The notes beneath the pieces are model-generated. The model was given only the letters and a program-made list of their open reading frames with translations, was not told where the DNA came from and made no database searches. Shown here in pieces: positions 25,122 to 34,132 of a stretch of 64,000 nt of DNA. Source of the DNA: Paenibacillus sp. FJAT-29882 (GTDB lineage Bacteria; Bacillota; Bacilli; Bacillales; DSM-1321); NCBI RefSeq assembly GCF_001510645.1, contig NZ_LMVB01000001.1, positions 1,746,573 to 1,810,572 on the forward strand, given 5' to 3'. A program made the position numbers and the translations under genes. Numbering within the stretch: the first letter of the stretch is position 1; each line of letters starts with the position of its first letter.

Positions 25122-25270
25122 TTCCTTACCTGCTGCGTTAGTTCAATTAATTCTTTAAAAAGAGCGTTAATCCCTTACTGGATTAACGCCACCGTTCGTT
25201 TAAGTATATTTCTTCACAAACGGAAGTTCCTTTCTCTTTATTACAGGAATGCTGCCACGTTAGTACAATC
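25122..25270 (-). repeat. cassette element plus ATTACAGGAATGCTGCC half-site
   Basis: Left half TTACCTGCTGCGTTAGTTCAATTAAT, stem GCGTTAATCC/GGATTAACGC, right half GCCACCGTTCGTTTAAG with TTCACAAA tail (to 25220). The half-site variant at 25237-25270 reads ATTACAGGAATGCTGCC then ACGTTAGTACAA. Confidence 0.65.
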
Positions 25271-25284
25271 AGCATATTGAATTT

Positions 25285-25821
25285 TTATACTACTTTTTTT
25301 CCAATCCAATGGGCAAGCAAAGCAACAGGGAATATTAAGAAACAAAAGGGCAAACATACAAAAATAACTTCCCTTGTTATTACTTCATTCACTAATAACG
25401 AACGATACAAGACTAAACTGTATGGAATGATGACAATCAAGGATGTGATTACACCAGGCGTAATGGAACGAAGAATGACAGATTGCCCAATATGAGTAAA
25501 GGCATGTAGAAAAAAAGTTATTGTAATAATTGTAAAAATATGAATATTACCAAGTAATCCTTGAATTACATATTGATTTGCCATAACGGTTGAACTACTT
25601 ACGAATAAAAATATAACTAATACGGCTACCGCAAACTGTGCTGTTGACATAGAAAATTGTTTAATGACTCTATCCGCAATTCTTTTCGGCAATTTTTCAG
25701 ACATGACAATTGAATTTCTTTTCATCCACTTTTCAACCATAATAATTTCTTCAAAATCATGAAGGACAAACATAATCGGAAATAACCAGATAAGTGTTTG
25801 AGTATTAAACCATTGTTCCAT
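25285..25821 (-). CDS. HXXEE-domain membrane protein
   Basis: A 178-residue protein with about five membrane helices. The family motif is LHDFEEI (His-x-x-Glu-Glu) in FPIMFVLHDFEEIIMVEKW near the N-terminus, and a second conserved histidine helix HAFTHIGQSV lies later. The HXXEE family (PF13787) is of unknown function and may bind a metal in the membrane. The start at 25821 is supported by GGTGGGG. Confidence 0.85.
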   Translation of the reverse strand: MEQWFNTQTLIWLFPIMFVLHDFEEIIMVEKWMKRNSIVMSEKLPKRIADRVIKQFSMSTAQFAVAVLVIFLFVSSSTVMANQYVIQGLLGNIHIFTIITITFFLHAFTHIGQSVILRSITPGVITSLIVIIPYSLVLYRSLLVNEVITREVIFVCLPFCFLIFPVALLAHWIGKKVV

Positions 25822-25841
25822 ATCCCCACCCCTTGGCACTT

Positions 25842-25873
25842 CTTCTTCAACAAAACTGCCACGTTACTTCAAT
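25842..25873. repeat. single-core cassette element upstream of the recombinase
   Basis: Arms TTCAACAAAAC and GTTACTTCAA around TGCCAC. It marks the left border of the plus-strand tyrosine recombinase gene. Confidence 0.55.
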
Positions 25874-25942
25874 ATCTAACGTCTTTATTTCTATATTCAA
25901 GGCAATAATTCCTCTAATACAACCAATAAGGAGGAATTGATT

Positions 25943-26782
25943 TTGCAATTAACAAAAGCCTGGGAACTTTATGAATCGGATAAAAGGATTGAAGGATTCT
26001 CTCCACAGACATTAAAAGCGTATAGGCTCCAATCTAAGCTACTCATCCAACACTTTTACGATGTGAGAATTAAATCAGTAACCACCGATCAGTTGAAAGG
26101 ATACCTAGCAAAATCAAGTGAACATTTAAAGCCATCAAGTTTAGCTCATCGAATTCGATTCATTAAATCGATATTTCGTTGGTCACACGAAGAAGGGCAT
26201 ATAACAAAAAATCCAGCTGCTAAAATTAAAGAACCTAAACAAGGGAAACGAATCCCAAAATTCTTAACAGAGAGGGAAATTGAGCATTTAAGGGAAGCGT
26301 ACTTTACTCCAATGGAAAAGGCATTATTTGAATTTATGTTTTCCACAGGTTGTAGAATTGGTGAAATAGTTTCTCTCGAAAAGAATTTTATCAATTGGTC
26401 AAATCGCTCTGCCATTGTACCGGGAAAGGGGGATAAAGAAAGAGAGGTCTATTTTAGTATACGTTGTGAAATTTGGCTGAAACGATACTTAGATTTTCGT
26501 CAGGATAAAGACCTAGCTATTTTTGTAACTGAACGGCACCCGCATAAAATGAGTATTGGGCAGATGAGGTACATAATAAAACGTATATCAAGTCATGCAG
26601 GGATCAATAAAGAAATCCACCCACACCAACTACGCCACAGCTATGCCACTCACCTATTGAACAACGGAGCTTCTCTCGATGTAATTCAAAGTTTACTAGG
26701 ACATGAAAAAAGCGAGACCACTAGGATTTATGCTCAGTTAAGCGGAAGCATTAGAAGAGAATTTTATAGAAAATACTTTTAG
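25943..26782 (+). CDS. XerC/D-like tyrosine recombinase
   Basis: A 279-residue site-specific recombinase. The N-terminal SAM-like core-binding region covers about 1-85. The catalytic set is complete: arginine in TGCRIGEIVSL, lysine in PGKGDKEREVYF, HxxR in HPHQLRHSYATHLL, histidine in LLGHEKSETT, and nucleophile tyrosine in RIYAQLSG. It lacks the roughly 20-residue insertion of integron IntI enzymes. Taken start TTG at 25943, 8 nt after AAGGAGG. It sits on the plus strand between two cassette elements and is the best local candidate for acting on them. Confidence 0.88.
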   Translation: MQLTKAWELYESDKRIEGFSPQTLKAYRLQSKLLIQHFYDVRIKSVTTDQLKGYLAKSSEHLKPSSLAHRIRFIKSIFRWSHEEGHITKNPAAKIKEPKQGKRIPKFLTEREIEHLREAYFTPMEKALFEFMFSTGCRIGEIVSLEKNFINWSNRSAIVPGKGDKEREVYFSIRCEIWLKRYLDFRQDKDLAIFVTERHPHKMSIGQMRYIIKRISSHAGINKEIHPHQLRHSYATHLLNNGASLDVIQSLLGHEKSETTRIYAQLSGSIRREFYRKYF

Positions 26783-26792
26783 AATTAGAGTG

Positions 26793-26824
26793 AAAAAGGC
26801 AACGGGTTTAACGCTGCCTTTTTT
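26793..26824 (+). terminator. terminator of the recombinase gene
   Basis: AAAAAGGC...ACGG/AACGCTGCCTTTTTT: stem of GGCA with TGCC plus flanking A/T pairing, then a T-run on the plus strand. Confidence 0.55.
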
Positions 26825-26827
26825 CAC

Positions 26828-26863
26828 TATTTCACCCGTTAGTTTAAGTACATTTATTCACAT
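26828..26863 (-). repeat. right half of a cassette element
   Basis: TATTTCACCCGTTAGTTTAAG followed by the TTCACATAC tail. No left dyad is seen, as if the rest were replaced by the recombinase terminator. Confidence 0.5.
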
Positions 26864-26900
26864 ACTTAGTTCGTTTTCCATAATTATTGTTTCATTTATT

Positions 26901-27050
26901 AAAGGAAGCCTGCCCCATTAGTTCATAAGAAAAGGAGCTCCTGATATTGAAGTAACACACCTGTTAGTGCATTAACAATTGGTATAGTTATTGTATGTAT
27001 GATCGAAGCATTTTTCAGATATCACAGGAATGCTGCCCGGTTGCCCTTCA
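26901..27050 (-). repeat. cassette element and ATCACAGGAATGCTGCC half-site
   Basis: 26901-26976 has CTGCCCCATTAGTTCATAAG, stem GGAGCTCC, then TTGAAGTAACACACCTGTTAGTGCA. The half-site variant (27018-27050) reads ATCACAGGAATGCTGCCCGG. The 130 bp between it and the gene end at 27181 holds nothing recognised. Confidence 0.55.
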
Positions 27051-27180
27051 TGTAGCGAAAAATCTATACTACACCACAGAAAATGAAAGATTATTACGTT
27101 TTTTCATTGGAGTTCAATAACCTTTAAGTAAATCCACCAATAAATCTATTCACCAAACGGCTAAGAATTCACTCCACTAG

Positions 27181-27519
27181 TCAAAGTGTACTTGATGCTT
27201 GAACAAGTAAGCGAGACAGTAAATCATAATCAGGAGAAGCACCCTCATGAATTTTCAGCCATTTTCGTTCAGCAGGACCTTCAAAATCTTTAGGAACTTC
27301 TAGTTTAGTAGTATTCATAATCATAAACGCTATAGCATCCTTAGAAGGAGAAATCACCGCAGCAAATTTCCCATTTTTTAAGAAATGCGGCTTTTTATAT
27401 TGAATCCGCTCTTCCACATCAGGTATAGATTTATGGACAAGTTCACGAAGCTGATTGCATATCTCAATCTTCCATTGTTGATTGAGATTTTCGATAAAAG
27501 AAGAGACTTCTTGATTCAC
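27181..27519 (-). CDS. DUF1801 (YdhG-like) protein
   Basis: A 112-residue cytosolic protein: REL...IPDVEERIQYKKPHFLKNGKFAAVISPSKDAIAFMI is the DUF1801 core of Bacillus YdhG/YdeI-like proteins of unknown function. The GTG start (27519) lies behind AAAGGAGG. It follows the SRPBCC gene by two bases, so they form an operon. Confidence 0.8.
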   Translation of the reverse strand: MNQEVSSFIENLNQQWKIEICNQLRELVHKSIPDVEERIQYKKPHFLKNGKFAAVISPSKDAIAFMIMNTTKLEVPKDFEGPAERKWLKIHEGASPDYDLLSRLLVQASSTL

Positions 27520-27521
27520 TT

Positions 27522-27974
27522 TTATAATCCTCCTTTAAAATCTTCATCTTTGGAAAGTTCGCTATATTTCTTAAAATTTTCTAAAAATGCTTGCCAACCT
27601 TCTTTTTGCTGCTCAGTGGGATGGGTAACTTCTGCGTCAAAAACCTCAATTACCTTCGTGTCTCTGCCTTGACTAGTAAAAGTGATCGTAACTTTTCTTC
27701 CATCTCCAAGAGTATAAGAAATCAATTCGTTTATTTTAATTTCATCATATACTCCACCAAAGTCAAAACCAAAACTTCCATCTTTCGCTTCCATTCTTGT
27801 AAGAAATGTTCCACCTACTCTTAGATCATTTTCAGCAAATGGTGCATGCCAGTCATCTGAAGCAAAAGACCATTTCGTAATATGCTGTGGTTCTGTCCAA
27901 TATTCCCACACTTTTTCAACTGGCGCATGAACTGTGGTCTCTACCTTTATTGTTTCTTTATTATCTGTATTCAT
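27522..27974 (-). CDS. SRPBCC (AHSA1-like) protein
   Basis: A 150-residue START/Bet v1-fold protein. KVETTVHAPVEKVWEYWTEPQHITKWSFASDDWHAP is the AHSA1-type signature; GGTFLTRMEAKDGSFGFDFGGVYDEI and TEQQKEGWQAFLENFKKY complete the fold. Such proteins bind hydrophobic ligands. GAGGTAGGG precedes ATG. Operon with the DUF1801 gene. Confidence 0.85.
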   Translation of the reverse strand: MNTDNKETIKVETTVHAPVEKVWEYWTEPQHITKWSFASDDWHAPFAENDLRVGGTFLTRMEAKDGSFGFDFGGVYDEIKINELISYTLGDGRKVTITFTSQGRDTKVIEVFDAEVTHPTEQQKEGWQAFLENFKKYSELSKDEDFKGGL

Positions 27975-28274
27975 TTAATATCCCTACCTCACTTTATCTA
28001 ATTCATATCCCTGTTTTACTATATGATTAACTGGAAGACCGGTATTTATATGGTAGCCTTAAATAAGACTCAGTAGCACCATACCCTAAAGATTTATATT
28101 GATGCACAATTGTTTTTATAATCAATGAGTATTGATTAACTAAAGAATTAACCCTGCTATTTAAGTATTCCACCATTCACTAAGTAACCCTTCAAACCAA
28201 TTAACATATACACAAAACGAAACATATGTTCTCATAAGGATTTTAACCTAATCTAAAAGAAAACACAACAAAAA
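27975..28274. other. 300-bp stretch without a supported gene
   Basis: A minus-strand frame near 28041-28120 reads HQYKSLGYGATESYLRLPYKYRSS, possibly a gene end, but it has no start signal. No other structure is seen. Confidence 0.3.
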
Positions 28275-28365
28275 TTATTGAACTAACCTGCCCCTTTGGT
28301 TCCTTAAGGAAAAAAGAGCTGCTGATAAGCTCCTAATATTGAAGTAAAGAACCCGTTAGTGGAAC
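28275..28365 (-). repeat. attC-like cassette element, short-hairpin type
   Basis: Left dyad TTGAACTAAC and TTTGGTTCCTTAAG around CTGCCCC; hairpin GAGCTgctgataAGCTC; right half TTGAAGTAAAGAACCCGTTAGTGGAA. Confidence 0.7.
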
Positions 28366-28371
28366 ATCAAA

Positions 28372-29139
28372 TTAGAAAAACTCATATAGACCTTCAAAAT
28401 ACCGAAGTTCTTCCTTTGTAACTTTATAACGTCTATATCCTTCATAAAAGGCATGTATGTATGCAGGATTATTAATAAATTTCCCAATCGCTAAGGATTC
28501 ATCATATCGAGGATCTCCGACTGTCATACCAGATACATCAATAAAAAGTTTTACCTTCCCGTTGATGACAAGCACATTATCTGTTGTGCAATCACCATGT
28601 ATCATAGTCTGTTGAACTGGTATAGGTTTGTCGGACTTCAACTGATTTAACAACTCTAAGTTACCCTCCGTTTGTCCGTTTTCCACATAACTTTGTGCCT
28701 TGGCAAGTCGCTCCTCAAGCCAATTATTCTCTCGTCTAAAATATTGCAATTGTTTTTTTTTATGAAAATGATGAAGAAATTGTCCAAAACACCTAATTAA
28801 TGATTTCTTTTCTGTTGTACTTTTCGCTTGGTTTAAAGCAGAAGTTAACGTTATTCCGTCCTCAAATGACATTATTAAATGGCTTCCAATTTTCTCCTCG
28901 AAAAAACCATAGTATTTAGGAACTGGAATCTGATTATTGTTATTTAACTTTTCTAATACTAGAGCCTCAGTCTTCAACCATTCCTTATATTTTTCCTTAA
29001 ACGAACTTTTAAGTACATAGGAACCATTGTTTGTTATGATCTGATGTACTTCTGAAGTACAACCCTGTTCATCCATTTTGATAAATCTATTTGTTTCACC
29101 TACTATTTTTTCAACCTTCTCTATTAATTCTGTATTCAC
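28372..29139 (-). CDS. APH-family phosphotransferase
   Basis: A 255-residue aminoglycoside/choline kinase-like enzyme. YVLKSSFKEKYKEWLKTEALVLEKL gives the ATP-binding lysine and glutamate; the catalytic loop is MIHGDCTTDNVLV; the metal loop is FIDVSGMTVGDPRYDES. The family phosphorylates hydroxyl groups of antibiotics or small metabolites. GTG start (29139) with a weak site. A typical cassette passenger; the substrate is unknown and resistance should not be assumed. Confidence 0.82.
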   Translation of the reverse strand: MNTELIEKVEKIVGETNRFIKMDEQGCTSEVHQIITNNGSYVLKSSFKEKYKEWLKTEALVLEKLNNNNQIPVPKYYGFFEEKIGSHLIMSFEDGITLTSALNQAKSTTEKKSLIRCFGQFLHHFHKKKQLQYFRRENNWLEERLAKAQSYVENGQTEGNLELLNQLKSDKPIPVQQTMIHGDCTTDNVLVINGKVKLFIDVSGMTVGDPRYDESLAIGKFINNPAYIHAFYEGYRRYKVTKEELRYFEGLYEFF

Positions 29140-29188
29140 TTTATATACACCACATTTTTTCTTAAGATAATACTTTATAATTCGCTCT

Positions 29189-29279
29189 TTTATTCAACTA
29201 TCCTGCTTCGTTAGTCGAATAAGAGAAAGGTTGCCAAAGCAACCTGCTTATCATACTAAAGCACTCCTTTAGTTTAATT
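29189..29279 (-). repeat. attC-like cassette element, short-hairpin type
   Basis: Left dyad TTCAACTATC and GTTAGTCGAA around CTGCTTC; stem GGTTGC/GCAACC; right half ATACTAAAGCACTCCTTTAGTTTAA. Confidence 0.65.
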
Positions 29280-29395
29280 ACGCTCGTGTGGAAAGTGGTG
29301 CAATGCCTTATCGGATTCCCCGGCCTAATTTGGTACTAATAGACGGTTCTAATCATATTCTTATAAGAAAACAATAAGAAGGAGTGCAAAGTCAG

Positions 29396-30823
29396 TTGAT
29401 AAAAGTTAAGGTTGGTTTACAGCCCATTGTAAGTAATATAAATTTACCTACTGTTTTAAAGACAACCATACTTCCGGGTGACTCAATTGAAAGATTATTT
29501 ATTGCAACTCAGGTAGGAGAGATCTTTTACATAGGAAACGGGGTTATAAGGACTTTTTTAGATATTCGCCCGCGAATCATAAAACTTGGTGATTCTGAAC
29601 CAGGTGTTTCTCGTGGTGGATATGATGAACGGGGATTGCTAGGGCTAGCGTTTCATCCAGAATTTTATTATAACGGTCTGTTTTATCTTCATTATTCAGT
29701 AGCTGGAACACAAGGTCCAGGTGCTCTTTCTGAACCTTTTAAGCCTAACCCGTGTGATCCCAGAACTTTAAACCTAAGATGGATAAATAGAGAAACTCAA
29801 TATGATCATATTGATACAGTTGAAGAATGGATTTTACAATCGAATGATCAACCTCAAAAACGACGAACATTACTAAACTTAAGAAGACCATTTTTTAATC
29901 ATAATGGTGTCAATAGCTTAAAATTTTCACCTGAATCAGGAAACCTTGTTTTAACAACCGGGGATGGTGGATCAGGCTATGATCCATTCAATTTAAGCCA
30001 GAATGATATGGAAATCGCCGGTAAAATAATTGAAATTGATGTAGTTAAGAATACATTTATCCAGAATCCACCCGTAGTCACACGGTTTAATGAACTTCCC
30101 GTACCTATTCAGGAAACTCTTACGGTAATTGCCAAAGGGGTTCGCAATATACCAGGCATTTCATTTCAAAGGTTTTATAATCAGTATATCAAATATGTGG
30201 GTAATGTCGGACAGGATTTGGTCGAGTCGATTTTTTCATTCGTTCATTATAAACCAATACCGGTTACTCAGCTTATTCAAGCTTCTTTAATGAAATCTGA
30301 ACCTGACCAAGAAGGATTCATTAACTTTGGCTGGCGAGGTTGGGAAGGTGCTTTTCCTACTTCGATTATAAGTGGCTGCACTGAAAATCAGACTTTGGAT
30401 GAGAAAACAATTGCCTATTACAATGAAGCAATAACACTTTCAGCGAGTCGTCTTCAGTCTTTAACCAGTTATTTCCACAAAGATACCAGACCCGATAAGT
30501 TTGGAGGAACTGCACTTACAGGAGTGCAAGTCTATATGGGGAATACAATCCCTGGTTTAACAGGAAGCGTTGTGTTTACCGATCTTGCCCGGAAAAAATC
30601 TCATCCTCAGGTTAGAGGAGCTTTAGCTTATACCACCGTAAGACCAAATGGTGAACAAAATGATTTTAGTGTGATACAAACCGATTATGATTTTGGATCT
30701 CAATCAGCCTATTATGTTAGTTTGGGAACGAATCTGAATCAAACCAGCTTATATTTAGCAGTTTATGGCTCTATGAAAGTGACTGATTTTAACCAAGGCA
30801 CTGTTTTTGAAATAGTTCCATGA
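29396..30823 (+). CDS. GSDH-type beta-propeller protein (PQQ sugar-dehydrogenase-like)
   Basis: A 475-residue protein with the soluble-glucose-dehydrogenase fold: ERLFIATQVGEIFYI, GGYDERGLLGLAFHPEFYYNGLFYLHYS, NHNGVNSLKFSPESGNLVLTTGDGGSG (the Asn/His and GDGG metal/PQQ region) and FGGTALTGVQVYMG. No signal peptide is visible, although most relatives are exported. The TTG at 29396 is favoured over GTG at 29384 by the GGAG position. PQQ dependence and substrate are inference. Confidence 0.75.
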   Translation: MIKVKVGLQPIVSNINLPTVLKTTILPGDSIERLFIATQVGEIFYIGNGVIRTFLDIRPRIIKLGDSEPGVSRGGYDERGLLGLAFHPEFYYNGLFYLHYSVAGTQGPGALSEPFKPNPCDPRTLNLRWINRETQYDHIDTVEEWILQSNDQPQKRRTLLNLRRPFFNHNGVNSLKFSPESGNLVLTTGDGGSGYDPFNLSQNDMEIAGKIIEIDVVKNTFIQNPPVVTRFNELPVPIQETLTVIAKGVRNIPGISFQRFYNQYIKYVGNVGQDLVESIFSFVHYKPIPVTQLIQASLMKSEPDQEGFINFGWRGWEGAFPTSIISGCTENQTLDEKTIAYYNEAITLSASRLQSLTSYFHKDTRPDKFGGTALTGVQVYMGNTIPGLTGSVVFTDLARKKSHPQVRGALAYTTVRPNGEQNDFSVIQTDYDFGSQSAYYVSLGTNLNQTSLYLAVYGSMKVTDFNQGTVFEIVP

Positions 30824-30919
30824 ACCAAAACACTAAATTTCCACTTAATCTTGATAAATCTCTTACATGGATGTAATGAATCGAAATTAAAACCAAGTGA
30901 TGGAGAATCACTAAATTAT

Positions 30920-30947
30920 AATCATTTTTAATCATTTAAAAATGATT
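30920..30947. terminator. bidirectional hairpin between convergent genes
   Basis: AATCATTTTT (30920-30929) pairs with AAAAATGATT (30938-30947). It lies between the GSDH gene and the end of the next minus-strand gene, whose stop is inside the stem. Confidence 0.55.
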
Positions 30948-31390
30948 AAAGCAATTTCAACCCATAACCAGCTATAAATGAACGCAAATAAAAAGCCAAT
31001 TGTAAGAAATGAAAAGGAAACAGAGACGGCTGAACCTAAAACTGGAAAGTGAAAAATAAATATTAGACTCATAATTCCTAACATTAAAAGAATGGCACCA
31101 GTAGCAATAATACTTAACCCCTTCCTGAAAAGGTGAAAGGATGCCCCTATTCCAAGTCCTAACAATCCTGTTGTAAAAGAAAATACAATTAGTTCAGTTG
31201 GCTGTAGGATGAATAACAGCATAATTGTCAGAAAGTAGGATATTTCTCCAAATGGAATGGAAAACATGGAACATAACAGAATAGGTGCAGTGGCCAGAGG
31301 ACTTATAAAATATCCTATCCCAGGTAAAAATCCAGCAGCCTGCAGAATAGTTGCCATACAGGCTAAAATAGACACTAAAATGAGCTTCAT
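30932..31390 (-). CDS. five-helix integral membrane protein
   Basis: A 152-residue protein that is almost entirely hydrophobic (about five helices) with the motif PGIGYFISPLATAPILLC near the N-terminus. It resembles small substrate-binding membrane proteins of Firmicutes in outline only. The ribosome site before ATG is weak. Function not recognised. Confidence 0.6.
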   Translation of the reverse strand: MKLILVSILACMATILQAAGFLPGIGYFISPLATAPILLCSMFSIPFGEISYFLTIMLLFILQPTELIVFSFTTGLLGLGIGASFHLFRKGLSIIATGAILLMLGIMSLIFIFHFPVLGSAVSVSFSFLTIGFLFAFIYSWLWVEIALIIFK

Positions 31391-31463
31391 CGTTTTTTTA
31401 TGTTTATTGAATATTATTTAAGATAAACGAACCTCATCAGAAATAGGTTTAAAAAACACACCT

Positions 31464-31529
31464 TTCCACCTCATTCTAAATGGTTTATACGTTACCTTAC
31501 ATTATACTTACCATTTATTAGAGGTGGAA
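31464..31529. repeat. imperfect inverted repeat in a 300-bp gap
   Basis: TTCCACCTC (31464-31472) pairs with GAGGTGGAA (31521-31529), with AATGGT and ACCATT just inside. The gap 31391-31695 otherwise shows nothing recognisable. Confidence 0.4.
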
Positions 31530-31695
31530 CAATTACTAATAATCCAAGCATCAATATCCTCTGTAATGAAAAATAAGCTTAATAATAAATCTCTCTAAAC
31601 CTTAATCGATAATACAAAGTAGAGAAGTCCGTTCGGGGAGGAAGTAAGTTATTTCCTTTGCCTATAAAAAAACAAGGCCTTATTAGTCCTGCATT

Positions 31696-32085
31696 TTATT
31701 CGACTATTACTTTCCCAACCATTCCTTCCTGGAAATGGTACCGACATATCAGTTCATATGTACCGGGCTGTTTCGGATTCACGGTAATATTTTTTTCTTC
31801 ACCCGGCTGGACCTCGACGTCAATGCCGAGCTTTTCAACTGTGAAGGTGTGCTCTTTACTGCCTTTGTTTTTCAATATCAACGTTGTGGCTGTTCCATTC
31901 GGAATAGTGATGACTTTCGGATTAAAGAAATTATCGTTCAACTCGACCTCAATCGATTTCCCCGTCTCCATAGGCTGATTTACAACACCGGATTCGGCAA
32001 ATACGCCGAGTGGACCTAGTGTTGCCACGACTACAACCATTGCAAGCGCACCGACCAATCCTGTTACCCACTTTTTCACAGACAT
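31696..32085 (-). CDS. secreted cupredoxin-domain protein
   Basis: A 129-residue protein with a signal peptide (MSVKKWVTGLVGALAMVVVVATLGPLGVFAES) and one cupredoxin domain. Copper ligands are visible: His in KEHTFTVE, then Cys and His in YELICRYHFQEGMVG, with Met as the axial candidate. A type 1 copper site outside the cell is likely. GGAGGG lies 8 nt before the ATG at 32085; the longer frame to 32091 starts at TTG. GC content is above that of neighbours. Confidence 0.85.
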   Translation of the reverse strand: MSVKKWVTGLVGALAMVVVVATLGPLGVFAESGVVNQPMETGKSIEVELNDNFFNPKVITIPNGTATTLILKNKGSKEHTFTVEKLGIDVEVQPGEEKNITVNPKQPGTYELICRYHFQEGMVGKVIVE

Positions 32086-32235
32086 TCGCAATCCCTCCTT
32101 TCCTCTATTTTTTTCTAATTCATAAAATATTATTACAATAACTTTGGTTGCGTGCTTTCAGATAGTAAGTTTTTTATCTGAAACAGTGAAAAGAAAAAGA
32201 TCGACTCTAATGACGATCTTCTGGAATCTATTCTT

Positions 32236-32272
32236 ATGCAACTAAACTGCCCCGTTTGTTTAATAAAATTAT
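32236..32272 (-). repeat. single-core cassette element
   Basis: Arms GCAACTAAAC and GTTTGTTTAATAAA around TGCCCC. No second core or hairpin follows. Confidence 0.5.
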
Positions 32273-32705
32273 AAGAGGTTTTATGTTCAATTATGTTTGT
32301 TATTGTCCCGAACCCAGGCCGTGAATGCTTCGATGCCATGCACGACTGCTTCAGTACGTATGGAGTGAAACTCTAATTTCGACTTTCTAGAGAATTAGTA
32401 CATTTTTGAAAAAAATACATCACTGTATTTTGAAATAAACAAAAGTGTTGCACCTCTCATTCAAAACCCTGTACTTTTTCAATAGACTAAAAGGTATTTA
32501 TGTACTAGGAATTTTTCATACAAAAATTTCAATCTATAAAAACTCTAATACTGGATAAAACATTAATTTATTTCTATATTTCCCACTAAAACGGATATAT
32601 TTAGTTTTTTCGTACTATAAAAAAGCCTAAATAGATGAACAGTTAGAATCAATGCCCTACTGTTTGCTGCTCCTGAACGTAAAACATCTTTTTATAGAGC
32701 AAGAA
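32273..32705. other. 430-bp stretch with a possible gene end
   Basis: Minus-strand codons near 32297-32368 read IRTEAVVHGIEAFTAWVRDN before a stop, which looks like the C-terminus of a lost gene. The rest is AT-rich with no supported gene. Confidence 0.3.
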
Positions 32706-32732
32706 GCGTCGGGGTTTCTCCCGACGCATTTT
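32706..32732. terminator. strong hairpin after the MATE gene
   Basis: GCGTCGGG (32706-32713) pairs with CCCGACGC (32720-32727); the T-run ATTTTT is on the plus strand, and a weaker T stretch is on the other. Confidence 0.55.
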
Positions 32733-32749
32733 TGTAAGTTTTATTTTTT

Positions 32750-34102
32750 CTAATGTACTAAACTATCCAAATCCGGCTGCAATTTGTTCCGTAAAACATA
32801 CAGCATGATAGCACCTACAAGGAATGAAACGGCATCTGCAATGACAAGCGACCAGATTACTCCGTGGAATCCGTATATATGATTGGCGATAAACAACACA
32901 GGAATTAGTGTAATTCCTTGAATAATTGACATAATAAACGCTGCAGTTCCTTGTGCTGTTGCTTGAAATATACCCATAAACAACGTGGTCATTCCAGTAA
33001 TAAACAAGGATAAGAACGTTACATGCAGAATGTAACTTCCCATTTCAATTAAGTACGGGTCATTCGTAAATAAACCAATTAAGTTATCAGATATCAGATA
33101 GACGATAACGCCGAATACGAAGGCTAAAGCCACAATCATTTTAATTGTAAATCCGATTGTATGCTTCATGCGCATTTTATTCGCTGTAAAAGAAAAGGCA
33201 ATGAGCGGTACTACTCCCTCGCATAAGCCCATCAGAATAAACTCAGGAAATTGCAATAAACGTGATGATATTCCGTAAGCAGCTACTGCCTGATCCCCAT
33301 ACTCTACAAGAAAGTGGTTTAAGATGAGAGACATTGCCCCCAAAAAGATACTCATAATAAAGACAGGAACTCCGATTTTAAATACATTACTCAGAATCTC
33401 TTTAGAAGCTTTGAACCATTTTACTGAAACGGTTAAGAATTGGCTTTTATATCCTATATGAAAGGCGTAGAATGCACTCGCAACAACGTTAGAAATTACC
33501 GTAGCGGACGCAACCCCAGTTACGCCCCAATGGAAGACGAAAATGACTAGTGCATCTAGCATAATATTCACGACAACGCTGAGAATCATACCAATCATAG
33601 ACGTGATTGCTGCACCTTCTGAGCGCACGATATTCTCCAGTGTGAAGAACAATATGACAAATGGTGAGCCTAAAATCATAATTGTGACATAGTCCTTTGT
33701 AAATTCGAAGGAGTCAGATGTTGCCCCAAGACCATAAACGATTTGATTAATCAATGGGAGGCCTACAGCTATCACGATAAGACCGAGAACTAAGCTGCTG
33801 TAAAAGGCGAATGAAGACACATGCTTTACATCATCATATTTTTTCTCTCCTAGTAAACGTGAGATGAATGTACCACTCCCCATGCCAACCAAATTTCCTA
33901 GCGCCATAATGATTGCAAATAATGGCAAGGTTAATGCGAGTGCGGTTAACATGGCAGTACTGTGGAGCGTACCAAGGAAATAGGCATTCAATATTGAATA
34001 TATGACACTCATTGACGTGCCTAGCATCATTGGTACAGCGAAATGGGCTACAGCTTTACTGACCGGTGCTTTTTCAAAGTAATAGAGGTTTTCTGCATCC
34101 AT
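32750..34102 (-). CDS. MATE-family multidrug efflux transporter
   Basis: A 450-residue MATE antiporter with about 12 helices: FAVPMMLGTSMSVIYSILNAYFLG at the start, GMGSGTFISRLLGEKKYDD in loop 2-3, and NIMLDALVIF, VGAIMLYVLRNKLQ later. The family exports cationic drugs with sodium or proton exchange. It is divergent from a TetR gene with three copies of a 13-bp operator between them, so it is presumably repressed until a ligand is present. Confidence 0.9.
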   Translation of the reverse strand: MDAENLYYFEKAPVSKAVAHFAVPMMLGTSMSVIYSILNAYFLGTLHSTAMLTALALTLPLFAIIMALGNLVGMGSGTFISRLLGEKKYDDVKHVSSFAFYSSLVLGLIVIAVGLPLINQIVYGLGATSDSFEFTKDYVTIMILGSPFVILFFTLENIVRSEGAAITSMIGMILSVVVNIMLDALVIFVFHWGVTGVASATVISNVVASAFYAFHIGYKSQFLTVSVKWFKASKEILSNVFKIGVPVFIMSIFLGAMSLILNHFLVEYGDQAVAAYGISSRLLQFPEFILMGLCEGVVPLIAFSFTANKMRMKHTIGFTIKMIVALAFVFGVIVYLISDNLIGLFTNDPYLIEMGSYILHVTFLSLFITGMTTLFMGIFQATAQGTAAFIMSIIQGITLIPVLFIANHIYGFHGVIWSLVIADAVSFLVGAIMLYVLRNKLQPDLDSLVH

Positions 34103-34132
34103 GTGGATCACTTCTTTCTTTTGAATAATTAT

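Noticed and set aside
25943..26782. A classical integron integrase (IntI)
   Set aside because: The stretch between the first arginine block and HxxR has no IntI-specific extra helix, and length (about 280) fits XerC/D-like enzymes.
28372..29139. A defined antibiotic-resistance gene (named aph)
   Set aside because: The catalytic motifs fit the broad APH superfamily only; nothing in the sequence indicates a particular drug.
32133..32339. 68-codon minus-strand frame
   Set aside because: Runs across an element core and a gene-end trace; no start signal.
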